Both the position numbers and the translations under genes were made by a program. From NCBI RefSeq assembly GCF_900113255.1, contig NZ_FOOR01000006.1, positions 62,001 through 126,000 on the forward strand: DNA of 64,000 bases, read 5' to 3'. This stretch comes from Novosphingobium sp. CF614. GTDB lineage: Bacteria; Pseudomonadota; Alphaproteobacteria; Sphingomonadales; Sphingomonadaceae. Shown piece after piece: positions 7,882 through 16,547 of the stretch. The notes beneath the pieces were generated by a model that saw only the letters and a program-made list of their open reading frames with translations, did not search any database and had not been told where the DNA came from. Position 1 is the stretch's first letter, and each line of letters opens with the position of its first letter.

Positions 7882-9105
7882 GTGAGCAAGGTTCTGGTGA
7901 TTGGCGCGGGCGGCGTCGGCTCGGTGGCGGTTCACAAGATGGCGATGAATCCCGGCATCTTTTCGGACATCCACCTCGCCAGCCGCACGGTTTCCAAGTG
8001 CGAGGCGATCGGCGAATCGGTGAAGGAACGCACCGGCGTCGCCATCGGCACTTACGCCATCGATGCCGACGACGTGGAAGCCACCAGTGCGCTGATCCGC
8101 TCGATCGGGCCGGAACTGGTCGTCAACCTGGCGCTGCCATACCAGGATCTGGCGATCATGGACGCCTGCCTGGCAACCGGCGTGAACTACCTGGACACCG
8201 CCAACTACGAGCCGCGCGACGTCGCCAAGTTCGAATACCGGTGGCAGTGGGAATACCAGGACCGCTTCAAGGACGCCGGGCTGATGGCGCTGCTGGGATC
8301 GGGTTTCGATCCGGGCGTCACCAGCGTCTTCGCGATGTGGCTCAAGAAGCACAAGCTGAAGACCATCCGCACGCTCGACATCCTCGACTGCAACGGCGGC
8401 GATCACGGCCAGCACTTCGCGACCAATTTCAACCCGGAAATCAACATCCGCGAAGTAACCGCGCCCGCGCGCCACTGGCAGGACGGGCAGTTCGTCGAGA
8501 CCCCGGCGATGAGCACCAGGCAGAGCTTCGATTTCGAAGGCGTCGGCGCCAAGAACATGTACCTGATGTACCACGAGGAACTGGAAAGCCTCGCCAGGTT
8601 CGTCCCGGAGATGGAGCGCGCGCGCTTCTGGATGACGTTCGGCGACGCCTATATCCAGCACCTGACCGTGCTGCAGAACGTGGGCATGACCCGCATCGAC
8701 CCGGTGATCTACAACGGCGTGGAGATCATCCCGCTGCAATTCCTGAAAGCGGTGCTGCCCGAGCCCGCCAGCCTCGGCCCCACGACCAAGGGCAAGACCA
8801 ACATCGGCGACATCGCCACCGGCGAGGCGCTCGACGGCTCGGGCGAGAAGACGTTCTACGTCAAGAACATCTGCGACCACGAGGAAGCCTATGCCGAAAC
8901 CGGCAACCAGGCGGTGAGCTATACCACCGGCGTTCCGGCGATGATCGGCGCGGCGATGATGCTCACCGGCGCGTGGGAAGGCCCCAATGGAGAAGGCGGC
9001 GTGTTCAACATGGAGCAGTTCGATCCCGATCCGTTCATGGACATGCTCAACACGCAGGGCCTGCCGTGGACCTGCGAGGAACTGAGCGAGCCGCTGCCGT
9101 TCTGA
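7882..9105 (+). CDS. Carboxynorspermidine/carboxyspermidine synthase (saccharopine dehydrogenase family)
   Basis: This encodes 407 residues. I chose GTG at 7882 because AAGGAGA lies 7 nt upstream and the protein then begins directly with the NAD(P) site VLVIGAGGVGSV; the frame is open further upstream. The family reductively condenses a diamine with aspartate beta-semialdehyde to give carboxynorspermidine (from diaminopropane) or carboxyspermidine (from putrescine). It is followed by the matching decarboxylase and by ornithine decarboxylase, which supplies putrescine, so spermidine is the likely product. It is divergent from btaA. Confidence 0.88.
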   Translation: MSKVLVIGAGGVGSVAVHKMAMNPGIFSDIHLASRTVSKCEAIGESVKERTGVAIGTYAIDADDVEATSALIRSIGPELVVNLALPYQDLAIMDACLATGVNYLDTANYEPRDVAKFEYRWQWEYQDRFKDAGLMALLGSGFDPGVTSVFAMWLKKHKLKTIRTLDILDCNGGDHGQHFATNFNPEINIREVTAPARHWQDGQFVETPAMSTRQSFDFEGVGAKNMYLMYHEELESLARFVPEMERARFWMTFGDAYIQHLTVLQNVGMTRIDPVIYNGVEIIPLQFLKAVLPEPASLGPTTKGKTNIGDIATGEALDGSGEKTFYVKNICDHEEAYAETGNQAVSYTTGVPAMIGAAMMLTGAWEGPNGEGGVFNMEQFDPDPFMDMLNTQGLPWTCEELSEPLPF

Positions 9106-9197
9106 TACATGGTCTCTCTCCCCGGACGGCACGACCATCGCGTATCGAGATCGCGCTCTCCAGGGTCGTCATGCCGAACCTGTTGGGCTGCTGCGGC

Positions 9198-9310
9198 ATA
9201 CCAAGTCCTTCGGAGTAAGCCCCGTCTTCTCCCTTCGTCATTGCGAGACGGCGAAGGGAAGGGGGTGAAGGGAAGGGGAACGGGAATTCTGGTCAATGAA
9301 ACTTGGTGTC
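9198..9310. repeat. Dispersed palindromic repeat, family A, copy 1
   Basis: The element has ends ATACCAAGTCC and AACTTGGTGTC and a GC-rich stem built from CTCCCTTCGTC and GACGGCGAAGGG. Related copies lie at 39805-39900 and 55911-55987. It fills the middle of a 427-nt gap (9106-9532) between two polyamine genes. Apart from a purine-rich run and the nspC ribosome site near 9520 I see nothing else there. Confidence 0.7.
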
Positions 9311-9532
9311 AGCATCCCTTTGCTGTTCAAGCGATCGACCTGGACGGCGGAATGGGCCCAAGCACGGCATGACGACCTTGGAGGGAAATCTTCATGTGCG
9401 ATTGCCCCGTCCCTTCCGGGGACAAGGCTTCGTTGGTTGCGATCGCCGCACTTTGGTATGAATTGACGGCGCGGACGCGGAGTTTCGGCATTGCCGAGCC
9501 AGCATGGGGCCGCGACAGGACGAGGTAGTGAA

Positions 9533-10750
9533 ATGGAAACCAGAGCCGGCGATCCGGGCGCCTTCGCCCACTTCGACCTGTCACGCGTCGACAGCCCTGC
9601 CTTCGTGGTCGATGCCGCCAGGCTGCGCGAGAACCTGCGCATTCTCGCCGATGTCGGCGAGCGTTCGGGCGCCAGGGTGCTGGCTGCGCTCAAGGCGTTC
9701 TCGATGTGGTCGACCGCGCCGATCGTCGGCGAATACCTCGACGGCGTCTGCGCTTCCGGCCTGTGGGAAGCGCGGCTCGCCAGCGAGTTCTACGACGGCG
9801 AGATCGCCACGTACTGCGCCGCCTACAAGGAAGAGGACCTGGGCGAGATCCTGCGCCTTTCCGACCATGTGATCTTCAATTCGCCCGCGCAGATCGAGCG
9901 GTTCTGGCCGCAAATCGAAACGGCCCGCGCGCGCGGGGAGGATTTCGACATCGGCCTTCGCATCAATCCGCTTCATCCGGAGGGCGAAGTGCCCAGGTAC
10001 GATCCCAGCGCGCCGCACTCGCGCCTGGGCTTCCCGATCGACCAACTTACCGAGGAACACGTCGAAATGATCGACGGCATCCACTTCCACAACTTGTGCG
10101 AACAGGATTTCGAGCCGCTCCAGCGCACCTGGGACAAGGTGTTCGACTATCTCGAACCCTACTTCGGCCAGTTCAAGTGGATCAACCTGGGCGGCGGCCA
10201 CCATATCACCCGCGCCGACTATCAGCGTGACGAACTGGTCGAATTCCTTGCCGACATGGCCGAGGATACCGGCGCCGAAATCTACATAGAGCCCGGCGAG
10301 GCAGTGGCGCTCGATGCCGGCATCCTGGTCGGCACCGTGCTCGACGTGGGATACAACGGCATGCCCGTCGCCGTGGTCGACATCTCGGCCACCTGCCACA
10401 TGCCCGATGTGATCGAGGCGCCCTATCGCCCGGCCATGCTGGGCGAACTCCCGATCGAGGACGACGGCTTGATCGACGGGGGCCCGATCGACGAAGGGCA
10501 GGGCGGAGCCGTGCGGCTGGGCGGACCTTCGTGCCTGGCCGGAGACGTGATCGGCGATTACCGCCTCCCGGTCCCCGCGGAGCCCGGCGTGCGCTTCGCC
10601 TTCCTTGACCAGGCGCACTATTCGATGGTCAAGACCACGACGTTCAACGGCGTGCCATTGCCTTCGATCTGGCTGTGGGATTCGGAAACCGACTCGCTCG
10701 AATGCATCCGGCGCTTCGAATACGAGGACTTCCGGGATCGCCTGAGCTGA
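9533..10750 (+). CDS. nspC: Carboxynorspermidine/carboxyspermidine decarboxylase
   Basis: This encodes 405 residues starting at METRAGD (ATG at 9533, with GAGG upstream). It is a fold-III PLP decarboxylase of the alanine racemase/ODC superfamily: the PLP lysine is K54 in VLAALKAFSMW and HFHNLCEQD is the NspC-type active-site loop. The product of the upstream synthase is its substrate; it releases spermidine (or norspermidine) and CO2. The gap to the synthase is 427 nt and contains a family A repeat, so the pair may be a long operon or two units. Confidence 0.91.
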   Translation: METRAGDPGAFAHFDLSRVDSPAFVVDAARLRENLRILADVGERSGARVLAALKAFSMWSTAPIVGEYLDGVCASGLWEARLASEFYDGEIATYCAAYKEEDLGEILRLSDHVIFNSPAQIERFWPQIETARARGEDFDIGLRINPLHPEGEVPRYDPSAPHSRLGFPIDQLTEEHVEMIDGIHFHNLCEQDFEPLQRTWDKVFDYLEPYFGQFKWINLGGGHHITRADYQRDELVEFLADMAEDTGAEIYIEPGEAVALDAGILVGTVLDVGYNGMPVAVVDISATCHMPDVIEAPYRPAMLGELPIEDDGLIDGGPIDEGQGGAVRLGGPSCLAGDVIGDYRLPVPAEPGVRFAFLDQAHYSMVKTTTFNGVPLPSIWLWDSETDSLECIRRFEYEDFRDRLS

Positions 10751-11050
10751 GGCAGCCGCACCCGCGCGGTTCGGCTCATCCCGGCCCCGGCCGGTCCCGC
10801 GAGTACCCGGCCGCACTTTCGCGTGCCTCTGAAAGCGTGTGCTCAAGACATTGGCGCAGCAAGAAAACTGCTCGATTGCGGGCGGCGTCCGAACCTTGCA
10901 TGGCGGTTGTGTGACATTTTTGTGAACCAGCCCGGTTTTCACTTGCGATTCAGGATGCCTGCCCTATATCCGCCCCCTCGCTGCCCCATGGGGACTTCCA
11001 AACCGCAAGGCAGCCCTTGTCGTTAACACACCGTTTGGGGGTCCCTTGAG
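10751..11050 (+). promoter_or_regulatory. Long leader/promoter region of ornithine decarboxylase
   Basis: This 300-nt gap has no gene. A possible sigma-70 promoter is TTGCGA (10943-10948), 16 nt, TATATC (10965-10970). About 80 nt of leader follows, with a small stem (CTGCC/GGCAG), a CCCCATGGGG palindrome and a GGGGG ribosome site 9 nt before the start. Alphaproteobacterial ornithine decarboxylase genes often carry the speF leader RNA; whether this is one needs a covariance search. Confidence 0.35.
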
Positions 11051-12301
11051 TTGCACATCCATCCCGATGCACCGGCTGTAGCGCGCGCCCTGGCGCCCGA
11101 CGAACCCGTTATCCTGAACCGCCCGCATGCCGCGGCGCGCGCCGCTCGATTCTTCGCCGCGAAGTTTCCGGGCAAGTCGCTCTATGCGGTCAAGGCCAAT
11201 CCCTCGCCGGATCTGATCCGCGTTTTGTGGGACAACGGCATCTCGCACTATGACGTCGCCTCGATCGCAGAGGTGCGCCTGGTGCGCGAAACCCTGCCCG
11301 AGGCGAAGCTGTGCTTCATGCATCCGGTCAAGACCGCGAGCGCCATCCGCGAGGCGTACTTCGTGCACGGCGTGCGCACTTTCAGCCTCGATACTTTCGA
11401 GGAGGTCGAGAAGATCCTGGAAGCCACCAGGGATGCGGAGGGCAACCACGCCAAGGACTTGCGCCTGTGCGTGCGGCTGCGCGTTTCTTCCGAGTATTCG
11501 GAGCTGAGCCTGGCATCGAAGTTCGGCATCGACCTTGCCGATGCCGGCCCGCTGCTGCAGGCGACCCGCCAGGTCGCCGACTGGCTGGGCGTATGCTTCC
11601 ACGTCGGTTCGCAGGCGATGACGCCCTTTGCCTATGTCCAGGCGCTGGAGCGTGTCCGCGCGGTGATCGCCGATGCCGGTGTCGTGATCGACATGATTGA
11701 TGTCGGCGGCGGGTTCCCTTCCTGCTATCCGGGCATGGAGCCGCCGCCGCTGGAAGACTATTTCGCGATCATCCACCGCCACTTCGAAGCGCTGCCGATC
11801 GCCTATAACGCCGAACTGTGGTGCGAACCCGGCCGCGCGCTGTCGGCCGAGTACAATTCGCTGATCGTCAAGGTGGAGCGGCGCCGGGGTGACGAACTCT
11901 ATATCAACGACGGGGCCTACGGCGCGCTCTACGATGCGGCGCACGTGGGCTGGCGCTTTCCGGTGCGGCACATCGCGTGCGCGAACGGCAACGACAATGA
12001 CGGCGTCGCCGCATTCGGCGGGGCCATCGACACGCAGGACCTGCAAGACTTCTCGTTCTACGGCCCGACGTGCGATGATGCCGACTTCATGGAGGGGCCC
12101 TTCATGCTGCCGGCGGGGATCAAGGCGGGCGACTGGATCGAGGTCGGCATGCTGGGCGCCTACGGCGCGGCGATGCGCACCGCCTTCAACGGCTTCGGCG
12201 GCGGCGAGACGGTGACCGTCACCGACGAGCCGATGGCGAGCCTCTATCGCGGCGACCGCAAGGATCCGCGCGTTTCGGACAATGTCGTCTCGCTGCGCTG
12301 A
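11051..12301 (+). CDS. odc: Ornithine decarboxylase, fold type III (eukaryote-like)
   Basis: This encodes 416 residues, starting at a TTG with a GGGGG site upstream. K48 in LYAVKANPS binds PLP, HVGSQ is a conserved substrate-side motif, the GGGFPSCYPG loop binds phosphate, and the cysteine of FYGPTCDDAD is the dimer-interface catalytic residue. The family decarboxylates L-ornithine to putrescine; some members also accept lysine. With the two upstream genes this makes a self-contained putrescine-to-spermidine route. A strong terminator follows at 12329. Confidence 0.9.
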   Translation: MHIHPDAPAVARALAPDEPVILNRPHAAARAARFFAAKFPGKSLYAVKANPSPDLIRVLWDNGISHYDVASIAEVRLVRETLPEAKLCFMHPVKTASAIREAYFVHGVRTFSLDTFEEVEKILEATRDAEGNHAKDLRLCVRLRVSSEYSELSLASKFGIDLADAGPLLQATRQVADWLGVCFHVGSQAMTPFAYVQALERVRAVIADAGVVIDMIDVGGGFPSCYPGMEPPPLEDYFAIIHRHFEALPIAYNAELWCEPGRALSAEYNSLIVKVERRRGDELYINDGAYGALYDAAHVGWRFPVRHIACANGNDNDGVAAFGGAIDTQDLQDFSFYGPTCDDADFMEGPFMLPAGIKAGDWIEVGMLGAYGAAMRTAFNGFGGGETVTVTDEPMASLYRGDRKDPRVSDNVVSLR

Positions 12302-12328
12302 TCGCCCTGCGTATTCGGAATTGAAGGA

Positions 12329-12363
12329 CCCTCCGGGCGGCACAGGCTTCCCGGAGGGTTTTT
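12329..12363 (+). terminator. Rho-independent terminator of odc
   Basis: A perfect 9-bp stem CCCTCCGGG/CCCGGAGGG with a 12-nt loop is followed by five T residues. It lies 27 nt after the odc stop and separates it from the convergent fecA-like gene. Confidence 0.92.
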
Positions 12364-12418
12364 CTGTGGCAGCGAGGCCCGATCATCCTGGGTTGGTTGG
12401 TATTTTCGGTTCGGGGTC

Positions 12419-14776
12419 CTAAAACCGGGCGTCGATGCCGAACCTGATGGATCGGGGCCGAACCGGCGTGATCTGGTTTCCCTGGGTCAGCGTGAAAGGG
12501 TTTCCGAAAGCGAAGCTGTTGCCGCGAACGTCCGTGAGGTTGGCGATATTCAGCGAGAGGCCGATCGAGCCAAGGTCCAGGCGCGCGCCCGCGTCCGCGA
12601 TGGTGTAGCCGCCTTGCCGGAAATCCAGAAGCGGGCCGACGCCAAGCCGGGATTCGCCGACGTACCGCAACGAGATTTCTCCCCCCAGCGAAGCGCCTGG
12701 CCGGATTTCCTTGCGCCAGTTCGCCGCGATGCGCCCGCCGTCCTCGGCAACGTTCGGCAAGGGCTGCCTTTCGGGCCGGACGAAGGCGGGGGCGGGTGAA
12801 ATGAGCCTGCTGCGGTTGGTGAAGGCCGCGGCGCTGATCGTCACTTCCGAAATCGGCCGCCAGCTGACTTCGGCTTCCAGTCCGACGATCCTGCCATTGC
12901 CGATATTGGCGGTGTAAGGCAGGCCGGTCTGGTCGACGAGATCGGCCTGGATATCGCCCCAGCCAGCAACGAACAACGCGGCCCGCGCGGAAAAGCGGTG
13001 CTGCCGGTCATTGAGACGGAACCCGATCTCGTTCAAATCGAGATCATCCGCGGCGAACCGCTGGCTCCCCATCGCGGCGCCCGCCGGCGCGATGGCCAGG
13101 CCGCCGGCGCGGTAGCCTTGCTGGTAGTGGTAGTACAGCGAAAGCCTCTCGTCCGGGTGCCACTCGATCGCGATGGTGCTCGAACGTCGCAGCTGCTTGC
13201 GGCCGAGCTTGTCCGGACCTTCGCCGGCGCCGCTGACCAGGTGGCCCACGCTGTGGGCATAAGTCAGCCTCATGCCGAGGGTGCCGGTGAGATTGGTCGT
13301 CAGCGGCCGCGAGAACTGCCCGAACAGCGCCGTTTCCGTCTGTTCGTTCACGACCCCCGTGATCGGGCGCTGGGTGGATGGCGGACCGAGCAGGCGCGAC
13401 AGGCCGTTGACGGTATAGACGGCTGACGCGCCGACGACCCAGGGTGCCTCCCGGCCGCCGCCAGAAAGCCGCGTTTCATGGGAAAAGAGCAGTATGCCGT
13501 TGCGCTCTTCGAACCGGGCGATGTTGCCGGTTCCGTCGTAGCCGGTGGCGTCGAACACGCTTTCCAGCTCGTGCCTGACCAGCGCCGTGGTCGATACCAG
13601 TTCGCCTTCGCCGATGTCGCGGCGAACCGTTATGTAGCCGAGCCGGTAATCGTTGCGGAAGGGCTGCGCGAAAGCATTGTTGCGGGTGAGCGGCGGGTCC
13701 TGGCGCAGCGTATATTGCCCGTCCCTGGTCAGGGTGTTCTGGATCACGGAACCGGCATCGATCTTCCAGCCCGATTCGGTCTCGATCCCCAGCGCGACGC
13801 GCACGCCGTATACGGAGGTGCTGTTGATGTTGCGAAGCCCCCGCAGCGGAGCGTCGATATATCCCGCTTCCTGTTCGGCGTAGCCGATGATCCGCAGCGC
13901 GGACCGGCCATCGACTATCGGCAGGTTCACCATTACCGCCCCGTCGCCACCGATGCCGCCTTTTTCCGTGGTGCTGACGCTGGCGGCGGCGGTGCCATAA
14001 GCCGCGCCGGCGTCCGGTTCGTTGGGCACGAGACGGATGATGCCCCCCAGCGAACCCGCGCCGTGCAGCGTGCCTTGCGGACCGTTCAAGATCTCGACGC
14101 GCTTCATGTCGTAGAGGTTCAGGTTGGGATCGGGCGCGTTGTAGGTCAGGCGGACATCGCCCAGGAACTGCCCCACGGTCGCCTGCGTCGGGCCGTTGAA
14201 GCTGCTGTCGGCAATGCCGCGCAGGAACAGCTTGTTGCGCGACGGCCCGAGGTTGGTTGATCCCAGCGTCGGCAACAGGTTGCGCAGTGCGATGGTTCCG
14301 CCGCTCGCGTTTCGGGCCAGCCAGTCGTCATCGAGATCGATCACCATGGCGGAGCCGGGATAGTGTTGCAGCAGCATGGTCTGCTTGGTCGCGGTGACGA
14401 TGATGTCCGGGGTGGCTTGCGCTTCCGGCGGGGCGGGCGGTTCTTTCGGGGCGCGCGGCGGGGCAGGCGGAGGCGCGCGGCGGCGGACTATCCGCACGGT
14501 CAGCCTGTCATAGAAGATCGCCTCGCCGCCGGTGCCCTTGAGGATGCGCGCGACGGCCTGGCGCAGCGAATAGTTCCCCCGCACGCCCGGCGATCCGCGC
14601 GCGGCCAGATCCGGGTCCGCCACGGTGAGCGTAACGCCCGCCCGGCTGCCCACGGCCGCGGCCACCGCGCCGAGCGGGCCCGGCGGCACGTTGAACTGCT
14701 CCGCATGGGCGCTGCCATGGGCGCAAAGACCAAGGACCGCTACGGCTGAGGCAAGCGCGCGGTTAGCGTTGTGCAC
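12419..14776 (-). CDS. FecA-like TonB-dependent receptor with signalling (STN) domain
   Basis: This encodes 785 residues from a GTG start (MHNANRALAS). A signal peptide ends near HGSAHA (about residue 25). An STN/secretin-type N-terminal domain (about 26-98, QFNVPPGPLGAVAAAVGSRA) passes the occupancy signal to FecR. A proline-rich linker leads to the TonB box region PDIIVTATKQ and the plug, then a 22-strand barrel ending in aromatic F. The STN domain and its place after fecI-fecR make it a transducer receptor, probably for a ferric chelate; the ligand is unknown. It overlaps fecR by 14 nt. Confidence 0.91.
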   Translation of the reverse strand: MHNANRALASAVAVLGLCAHGSAHAEQFNVPPGPLGAVAAAVGSRAGVTLTVADPDLAARGSPGVRGNYSLRQAVARILKGTGGEAIFYDRLTVRIVRRRAPPPAPPRAPKEPPAPPEAQATPDIIVTATKQTMLLQHYPGSAMVIDLDDDWLARNASGGTIALRNLLPTLGSTNLGPSRNKLFLRGIADSSFNGPTQATVGQFLGDVRLTYNAPDPNLNLYDMKRVEILNGPQGTLHGAGSLGGIIRLVPNEPDAGAAYGTAAASVSTTEKGGIGGDGAVMVNLPIVDGRSALRIIGYAEQEAGYIDAPLRGLRNINSTSVYGVRVALGIETESGWKIDAGSVIQNTLTRDGQYTLRQDPPLTRNNAFAQPFRNDYRLGYITVRRDIGEGELVSTTALVRHELESVFDATGYDGTGNIARFEERNGILLFSHETRLSGGGREAPWVVGASAVYTVNGLSRLLGPPSTQRPITGVVNEQTETALFGQFSRPLTTNLTGTLGMRLTYAHSVGHLVSGAGEGPDKLGRKQLRRSSTIAIEWHPDERLSLYYHYQQGYRAGGLAIAPAGAAMGSQRFAADDLDLNEIGFRLNDRQHRFSARAALFVAGWGDIQADLVDQTGLPYTANIGNGRIVGLEAEVSWRPISEVTISAAAFTNRSRLISPAPAFVRPERQPLPNVAEDGGRIAANWRKEIRPGASLGGEISLRYVGESRLGVGPLLDFRQGGYTIADAGARLDLGSIGLSLNIANLTDVRGNSFAFGNPFTLTQGNQITPVRPRSIRFGIDARF

Positions 14777-15728
14777 CGGCAGCGGGTTTCATGATCCATC
14801 CGTCCGTTCCGGCCGTGATGGCGACATCGAGTGCGTGTTCCAGGCGCTCGATCTGCATCGCTTCCCTGCCGTCGCCATCCAATGCGATCGATCCCGAAAC
14901 TGCCCGGCCGGCGATGGCATGGTCCACGGCGATCCGTATCCCGAGCGACCTTTCGAGATCGGCCGCCACTTGCGACAGGGGCTGGCCGGTATAGACGAAC
15001 CGTCCCTGCTGCCAGGCGCCGACCGCGTCCGCCGGCACCGGCTCCACCCGCACTTCCGAATCGGCGGCGGCATCGACGAGCGCCTGGCCGGCGCCCAGCG
15101 CGACACTTTCGGCATCGGGATTGTACAGGACCTTGCCCTCGCTGACTGCGACTCTGATCCCGTCGCGGGTCTTCACCACGTTGAAGACGGTGCCGACATC
15201 CTGCACGCGGTTGCCGCCGACCTGGAGCGTGAAGGGGTGTGCCTCATCATGGCGAACATGGAACAATGCCTCGCCTTCGACAAGGGAGGCGAACCGTGGA
15301 TCGTTCCGGTCGAAGCGCATCGTCGTCGCGCCGTTCAGGACAACGCGGGTCTGCGCGTCCAGCGTGACCACGCGCTGCTGGCCGGCGATGGTGCGAACCT
15401 CGTAGCCATCGGCCGCGAAGCGCGGCAGCAGGATCATGACCGCCGCGAGCGATGCCATCAGCAGGCTGCCGCCCACCACCCAGCGCCGCCGCGCCGAGGC
15501 CCCGCCGCGCCGGATATCGTCGTCATTCGCCGCCTCGCGAAAGACGACATGCGGCAGCAGCGGCTCGATCGCGAGGTCGGCCGCCTCGACCAGGTCATAG
15601 GCTTCGCCGTGCCTGGGATCCTCGGCCAGCCAGGCGGAGAATTCCTCCCAGTCGCCGGCTTCCCCGTCCCGCAATCGGACGTGCCATTCGATCGCTCGTG
15701 CTCTCACCTGTTCCACATCATGCCCCAT
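14763..15728 (-). CDS. FecR-like transmembrane anti-sigma/sigma-regulator
   Basis: This encodes 321 residues with the start at MGHDVEQVR (ATG at 15728, GGGAAAG upstream); a TTG 5 codons earlier is possible. Domains: an N-terminal cytoplasmic DUF4880-type helix bundle (WEEFSAWLAEDPRHGEAYD), one membrane helix (about 82-104, GGSLLMASLAAVMILL), then the periplasmic FecR beta domain (AGQQRVVTLDAQTRVVLNG) and a C-terminal STN-contacting domain. It senses the ligand-loaded FecA receptor and controls the FecI sigma factor encoded immediately upstream; the frames overlap by 11 nt. Confidence 0.9.
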   Translation of the reverse strand: MGHDVEQVRARAIEWHVRLRDGEAGDWEEFSAWLAEDPRHGEAYDLVEAADLAIEPLLPHVVFREAANDDDIRRGGASARRRWVVGGSLLMASLAAVMILLPRFAADGYEVRTIAGQQRVVTLDAQTRVVLNGATTMRFDRNDPRFASLVEGEALFHVRHDEAHPFTLQVGGNRVQDVGTVFNVVKTRDGIRVAVSEGKVLYNPDAESVALGAGQALVDAAADSEVRVEPVPADAVGAWQQGRFVYTGQPLSQVAADLERSLGIRIAVDHAIAGRAVSGSIALDGDGREAMQIERLEHALDVAITAGTDGWIMKPAAGAQR

Positions 15729-16284
15729 GACCGTCTTTCCCAATCGTTAGATGCCGCGGGAGGGGCTTGTCCTCATCAAGGCGAAGGCGAACGGCGGTTA
15801 TGGCTTCGTAGGCACGGGCCAGGTGCTTCTCAACCGCGCTTATGCTGATCTCCAGGTCGCTGGCGATGCTCGGCCGGGTTTCGCCTTCGATGCGAAAACG
15901 GCGAAAGATCGTGCGGGTCCGTTCGGGCAGCCGATCGATGACCGATTGCAGTATGGCCAGCTGCTGGCGCGCGATGAGGCTGGTTTCGGCGGACGGCGCC
16001 TCATCCAGATCGGGAGGGTCGCCGGTATGCGCGCCTACCCAGTCCTCCTCGCGGCGCGCGCGGCGGACCGCGCCGCGGCGATGGATGAGGAAATGGTTGG
16101 TCGCCATCCGGTAGAGGTAGCCGCCCGGCTCGCTGACCGGCCCGGTCTTGCCCGATGACAGGGTAAGCAGGACCTCCTGGAGAATATCCTCCGCTTCGTC
16201 GTCGCGCGCACCGCGCCGTTGAAGGTAGCGATGAAGCGCGGGTCGCATGCCCAGAAAGGCCTCGTAAAGGCCGCCATCCGTCAT
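15718..16284 (-). CDS. FecI-like ECF sigma factor
   Basis: This encodes 188 residues. Region 2 (about 20-80) has ARDDEAEDILQEVLLTL and YLYRMATNHFLIHRRG; region 4 (about 115-170) has the helix-turn-helix LPERTRTIFRRFRIEGETRPSIA with SISAVEKHLARAYEAI. This matches the FecI subgroup of iron-starvation sigma factors. It directs RNA polymerase to its receptor operon when FecR signals. It is the first gene of fecI-fecR-fecA on the minus strand. I could not pick out its own promoter in the gap to 16547. Confidence 0.91.
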   Translation of the reverse strand: MTDGGLYEAFLGMRPALHRYLQRRGARDDEAEDILQEVLLTLSSGKTGPVSEPGGYLYRMATNHFLIHRRGAVRRARREEDWVGAHTGDPPDLDEAPSAETSLIARQQLAILQSVIDRLPERTRTIFRRFRIEGETRPSIASDLEISISAVEKHLARAYEAITAVRLRLDEDKPLPRHLTIGKDGHGA

Positions 16285-16547
16285 AACCCGCCTAACTCTT
16301 GAACAGCTTCACGTTGAATGTCCGCTGCTCCTTATTCCATTCGGCGGTCCTCGCAAACGCGAATCCGGTTTGGCGGCGCACCTTGGCGCCCGCGCATCGG
16401 CGCCCGGCCGGGCATCTGGAATTTTCTGGTGAGGGGTTCGCCGACCCGCGGTGTCTCACCAGTAGAAGCGGGCCTCCCCAGGCATGCGCTTCGCCCATCC
16501 CCCAGCGCCCTCGGGTCGAACCAGGGCTGAATAGTAAGAGGATATCG

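Noticed and set aside
16292..16498. Minus-strand frame ending in RTAEWNKEQRTFNVKLFKS just before fecI
   Set aside because: The tail looks protein-like, but the upstream part is low-complexity, there is no ribosome site, and I recognise no family. It may be a relic but is not supported as a gene.
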